From Bacillota bacterium (GTDB lineage: Bacteria; Bacillota; Clostridia; Lachnospirales; Lachnospiraceae): a stretch of 9,214 nt of DNA. Shown piece by piece: positions 5,946 to 9,214 of the stretch. Positions within the stretch are counted from its first letter, which is position 1, and every line of letters starts with the position of its first letter. The DNA is taken from positions 1-9,214 of the forward strand of contig JAEZLY010000258.1 in assembly GCA_023414985.1 (NCBI GenBank), given 5' to 3'. Both the position numbers and the translations under genes were made by a program. The notes below the pieces were generated by a model. That model was not told where the DNA came from, did no database searches, and saw only the letters and a program-made list of their open reading frames with translations.

Positions 5946-5952
5946 AGGAGGG
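5946..5952 (+). promoter_or_regulatory. Ribosome binding site fixing the GH16 start
   Basis: AGGAGGG lies six bases before the ATG at 5959. The open frame begins further upstream at 5920, but only the start at 5959 has this site and puts the Lys-rich signal peptide at the N-terminus. Confidence 0.85.
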
Positions 5953-5958
5953 TGTATT

Positions 5959-8307
5959 ATGAAAAAGAAATTATCCAAGCTACTTGCTATACTGTTAACC
6001 GCTGTTATGATGATAAGTATCAATAGCAGCTGGCCTACTGCATTCATGGATGCCAAGGCGGCTGAAAAGGCTGCAGAATCAGATGGATACCGTTTGATTT
6101 GGAGTGATGATTTTAACGGAAAGACCCTGGATCGAACCAAATGGAATTATGAACTTCATGAACCGGGTTGGGTAAATAACGAACTTCAAAGATATACAAA
6201 TTCATCTGAAAATACATATCTAAAAGATGGTAATCTTGTGATTCAGCCAGTTAAAACGGTGGATAAGAAGACAGGAGACATATCCTATACCTCGGGCAGA
6301 GTAAATACCCAGAACAAAGTCGATTTTAAATATGGTAAGGTAGAAGTCAGAGCAAAGCTGCCGAAGGGGCAGGGCATCTGGCCGGCGATCTGGATGATGC
6401 CCACCGATGACAGCTTGTATGGCGGCTGGCCTAAATGCGGTGAGGTGGATATCATGGAGCTGTTAGGTAATAACCCGAGTAAGGTTTATCAGACACTCCA
6501 TTACGGAAAGAACAGTACAGATGTACAGAGTCAGGGAACCAAGACCTTAACAAAGGGAGACTTTTCAAGCGGCTATCATATCTTTTCCGTGGAATGGAAC
6601 CCGGATAATATCAGCTTCTTCGTAGATGGTGAATTAACAAAGACAATTAATAAATGGTACACAGGTACGGAAGGGGTTGGAATCATTACCTATCCGGCTC
6701 CGTTTGACCAGGACTTTTATGTTATCCTGAATGTGGCTGTCGGAGGAAATTGGCCGGGAAAACCCGATGCAACCACCGATTTTTCCAAGGCTAAAATGCT
6801 GGTGGACTATGTAAAGATCTATCAGAAAGCGTCCTATAATGAGAATGTTACCATGCCGGAAAACAGCGTTACTTTACGAGATCCGGATGCAAACGGTAAT
6901 TATGTTAATAATGGTGATTTCTCAGAAGCAGAAGCTTTAAATGATAACACAGGCTGGTTCTTCCAGACCATGAACGGTGGCGACGCTGCAGCTGAAATTG
7001 CTAAGAATACCTTATCGATTACGACCCAAAAGGAAGGAACCGTTGATTATTCCATTCAGGCAATGCAAGCCGGTATCCCGCTTGCAAAGGGTGGCCAGTA
7101 CCGGATTAGTTTTGAAGCGAAGGCAGAAGCGGAACGTTCTGTGGTTTTAAGACTGGATGGACCGGATTATAACTATACAAAGTATATGGATGATAAGACT
7201 GTGAACCTGACCACATCCTTTAAGAACTATACCTACGACTTTACCATGTCTGCGGATACAGATGAAAACGGGCGTCTGGAATTTAACCTCGGAGCACAGA
7301 ATACAACCAATCCTATCGCAGCTGTTTCTGTAAAAAATGTTAAGCTGATCAAGCTTGGACAGACCGATCTGTCGAAGGGCGCAGGGAAAGAAGTGAAGAG
7401 CGTATTAGCAGATGGTAATTATATTTATAATGGTACCTTCGATCAGGGAGCGGAGCGCTTTGGTTATTGGGAAGTCAGCGCAAATAAGTGTAAGGCTTCT
7501 ATCGGCGTTACGAATAATAACTATGTACGTATGTTGAAGGTAAATGTTCCGGCTGCATCGAACAAACCGGAGGATGTCGCAGTAAGCCAGACAGGTCTGG
7601 CGTTACGAGCTAAAACCACTTATATTCTGAGCTTTGATGCAAAAGCTGCGAAGGCGAAAACCATTCAGGTAACGGTTGCAGGTAAGACCCTTCAGGCTGC
7701 ATTAACTTCAAAGACGAAGCATTATAAGTATGAATTCACTACTTCTGCAGACATAAAGGTAAATACTGCTGCATTAAAATTCCTGCTGGGGAAACAAGGT
7801 ACAGTTTACCTTGATAATGTCCGGATTGATAAGGTTCAAAAAGCCGGTTCTGAGATGGTTCAGAACGGAGATTTTGCAGACGGATTAAGGAGTTGGGCTC
7901 CGTATGTTGATACGACGGCAGCTGCAACCTATGCGGTTACCAATAACAAAATCAAATTCGATATAACGAATGCAGGAAGCCAGAACTGGCATATTCAGTT
8001 GAAGCAGAGCGGCTTGAACCTGGAAAAAGGGAAGACCTATCAAGTGAAGGTCACTTTAAAATCAAGTACAGACCGTAATGCAGAGCTTGCGTTAATGGGA
8101 AATGCATCGAAAAACTACGCTTATTATGGCGGAGCAGTGGTAACTCTGTCTGCCGGGAAAGAAGTAAATTATGTCGGTACATTTCAGATGAACAGTGATA
8201 GTGATTCAAACGGTGATCTGGTATTCTCCCTTGGCAAGGTAGGAGAGGGTACGACATCGGGTGGCAGTGTTGAATTATCCAACGTGAGTGTAGCAATCGC
8301 AGAGTAA
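5959..8307 (+). CDS. Secreted GH16 endo-beta-glucanase (laminarinase/lichenase type) with three CBM4/9-like modules
   Basis: The product is 782 residues from the ATG at 5959. Residues 1 to about 35 are a signal peptide: MKKK, a hydrophobic stretch, and a probable cleavage near AKA at 32-34. The GH16 domain spans about 44-290. Its catalytic motif is GEVDIME at 161-167, with nucleophile Glu162, assisting Asp164 and acid/base Glu167. Flanking it are WVNNELQRYT, KYGKVEVRAKLPKGQGIWPAIWMMP and NVAVGGNWPG, typical of bacterial laminarinase-type (beta-1,3- or mixed-linkage) enzymes. Three carbohydrate-binding modules follow at about 312-466, 482-626 and 631-780. Each opens with an N-G-[DT]-F sequence and ends in a beta strand such as VYLDNVRIDK, as in CBM4/9 families. 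There is no sortase motif, SLH domain or dockerin, so it is probably released or bound through its CBMs. It is convergent with the AraC-type regulator and ends at a strong terminator. Confidence 0.93.
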   Translation: MKKKLSKLLAILLTAVMMISINSSWPTAFMDAKAAEKAAESDGYRLIWSDDFNGKTLDRTKWNYELHEPGWVNNELQRYTNSSENTYLKDGNLVIQPVKTVDKKTGDISYTSGRVNTQNKVDFKYGKVEVRAKLPKGQGIWPAIWMMPTDDSLYGGWPKCGEVDIMELLGNNPSKVYQTLHYGKNSTDVQSQGTKTLTKGDFSSGYHIFSVEWNPDNISFFVDGELTKTINKWYTGTEGVGIITYPAPFDQDFYVILNVAVGGNWPGKPDATTDFSKAKMLVDYVKIYQKASYNENVTMPENSVTLRDPDANGNYVNNGDFSEAEALNDNTGWFFQTMNGGDAAAEIAKNTLSITTQKEGTVDYSIQAMQAGIPLAKGGQYRISFEAKAEAERSVVLRLDGPDYNYTKYMDDKTVNLTTSFKNYTYDFTMSADTDENGRLEFNLGAQNTTNPIAAVSVKNVKLIKLGQTDLSKGAGKEVKSVLADGNYIYNGTFDQGAERFGYWEVSANKCKASIGVTNNNYVRMLKVNVPAASNKPEDVAVSQTGLALRAKTTYILSFDAKAAKAKTIQVTVAGKTLQAALTSKTKHYKYEFTTSADIKVNTAALKFLLGKQGTVYLDNVRIDKVQKAGSEMVQNGDFADGLRSWAPYVDTTAAATYAVTNNKIKFDITNAGSQNWHIQLKQSGLNLEKGKTYQVKVTLKSSTDRNAELALMGNASKNYAYYGGAVVTLSAGKEVNYVGTFQMNSDSDSNGDLVFSLGKVGEGTTSGGSVELSNVSVAIAE

Positions 8308-8320
8308 TACGATAAGTGAC

Positions 8321-8358
8321 AGGAGGCTGTCGGATAATACCGATAGCCTCCTATTTTT
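8321..8358 (+). terminator. Intrinsic terminator of the GH16 gene
   Basis: AGGAGGCTGTCGG (8321-8333) pairs with CCGATAGCCTCCT (8340-8352) as a 13-bp stem with one G-U pair and a six-base loop, followed by ATTTTT (8353-8358). It begins 13 bases after the GH16 stop. The T-run overlaps the last codons of the convergent AraC-type gene; read from the other side the stem has no T tract. Confidence 0.9.
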
Positions 8359-9112
8359 AATGAGCTTTTGACATCCAGCTTTTCCTGTAATATAGATCAC
8401 GATATTTTTTTGGTGATAATCCGATCTGCTTTTCGAAAGCCTGTGTAAAATGACTCTGAGATGAAAAGGAGAAATAATTAGCAATATCAGCAATATCATA
8501 ATCAGAGAATTTTAACATGTTTTCGGCTCTTTCTATTTTCTTCTCACGAATGTAGTCGCTGATGGAAATTCCAACCTCAGAGACAAATAATTTGGATAAA
8601 TAGCTTTCTGATAAATCTAATCGATCGGCTAATTCTTTTAAAGTAATGCGATTATGAATATGGCTATAGATGTAATCAATACAAAGCACAATATGCTTTG
8701 AATGAACCTTGTTTTTTTGGAGCTGCTGCATTTTCTTGGTAAAGTCAGTACACATGACCTGATGAAGGTCTGATATTTCTTCTTTGTTCTGGCACTTGTC
8801 CATCTTCTGAATGTAAAAATCACTCAATCCATAGGCCTTCTCCGCCTCCATTCCCCCATCAATACTATTACGGGTAATCATGGCGGCAGTGATCACAAAA
8901 TGATATTTTATATTCTGCAAAGGATTTTCTGATAAACGTCCCATTCCCTCCGGATTGAGAAAGACATGATTCATGCAATTATTGGTGACATAATCGATAT
9001 CTCCGTTTTTTACAGCATTGTAAAACTGAAGTTCATCCTCAAGAGGACGGTGGGAGATTGTCACTTCACGCTGCAGTAACTCAGTACTGTTCCATTCCTT
9101 ATCATAATTCAT
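8357..9112 (-). CDS. AraC-family transcriptional regulator
   Basis: This 251-residue protein has a C-terminal AraC/XylS DNA-binding domain at about 140-245: a first helix-turn-helix in ITLKELADRLDLSESYLSKLF (156-176) and a second in DIADIANYFSFSSQSHFTQAFEK (206-228), then the family-typical QIGLSPKKYRD. The N-terminal 135 residues (EDELQFYNAVKNGDID and onward) are helical and lack a sugar-binding cupin or response-regulator receiver, so the signal cannot be inferred; similar N-termini occur in many Clostridia regulators. The ATG at 9112 is preceded on the minus strand by a GGGGG ribosome binding site. It is convergent with the GH16 gene, with only about 50 bases between their stops. Regulation of neighbouring carbohydrate genes is plausible but inferred from position. 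Confidence 0.9.
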   Translation of the reverse strand: MNYDKEWNSTELLQREVTISHRPLEDELQFYNAVKNGDIDYVTNNCMNHVFLNPEGMGRLSENPLQNIKYHFVITAAMITRNSIDGGMEAEKAYGLSDFYIQKMDKCQNKEEISDLHQVMCTDFTKKMQQLQKNKVHSKHIVLCIDYIYSHIHNRITLKELADRLDLSESYLSKLFVSEVGISISDYIREKKIERAENMLKFSDYDIADIANYFSFSSQSHFTQAFEKQIGLSPKKYRDLYYRKSWMSKAH

Positions 9113-9148
9113 TTTAGTACCCCCAAATCATAAGCTCCTTATTCTTTT

Positions 9149-9177
9149 ATTATGACACCAAAAAGTAGAAAAAGCAA
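9149..9177 (-). promoter_or_regulatory. Possible promoter of the AraC-type regulator
   Basis: On the minus strand TTGCTT (9177-9172) and CATAAT (9154-9149) are separated by 17 bases, roughly 37 bases before the ATG at 9112. The -35 box is a poor match, so this is a moderate call. The remaining sequence to 9214 shows no gene. Confidence 0.45.
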
Positions 9178-9214
9178 TTATCGCAGTGCATAACAAGAGC
9201 AGGTATCCATCGGA

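Noticed and set aside
5920..5958. Upstream in-frame start of the GH16 gene at 5920
   Set aside because: It would put 13 polar residues before the signal peptide and includes the ribosome binding site of the ATG at 5959.

Overview
The window looks like a piece of a Firmicutes chromosome, most likely a polysaccharide-degrading anaerobic Clostridia/Lachnospiraceae-type bacterium. The reasons are the moderately low G+C, strong AGGAGG-type ribosome binding sites, TTGACA/TATAAT-type promoters, and two glycoside hydrolases beside an AraC-type regulator. The species cannot be named from the sequence alone.

Layout from left to right. (1) 1-1158, + strand: the C-terminal half of a GH36-type alpha-galactosidase, cut by the window edge and followed by a hairpin that may stop transcription from both sides. 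(2) 1287-2742, - strand: a two-gene unit of a small-molecule nucleotidyltransferase (resistance-enzyme-like fold) followed by a class I SAM methyltransferase. (3) 2896-5880, + strand: a well-formed promoter, a second SAM methyltransferase, an unusual Cys-rich repeat protein and a radical SAM/SPASM enzyme. (4) 5959-8307, + strand: a secreted GH16 beta-glucanase with three C-terminal CBM4/9-like modules, ended by a strong intrinsic terminator. (5) 8357-9112, - strand: an AraC-family regulator convergent with the GH16 gene.

The most interesting part is region 3. The 181-residue protein at 3897-4442 carries thirteen consecutive four-residue units of the form C-x-[S/T]-[N/D], including six identical eight-residue repeats encoded by DNA that differs only at synonymous positions. 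Its stop codon lies inside the start of a radical SAM enzyme that has an N-terminal PqqD-like region, the CxxxCxxC cluster and a textbook seven-cysteine SPASM domain. This is the architecture of a thioether-forming RiPP (sactipeptide/ranthipeptide-type) pathway. The substrate is atypical: long, with the Cys array in the middle and a predicted coiled coil after it. The upstream methyltransferase shares the apparent promoter and could be a tailoring enzyme. The divergent nucleotidyltransferase/methyltransferase pair could be self-protection or simply a neighbour. No transporter or dedicated protease is visible, so export and maturation are unexplained within this window.

The carbohydrate genes on either side (alpha-galactosidase, laminarinase/lichenase-type GH16, AraC regulator) form an ordinary polysaccharide-utilisation setting. 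The GH16 gene follows the radical SAM gene with no clear terminator between them, so read-through is possible.
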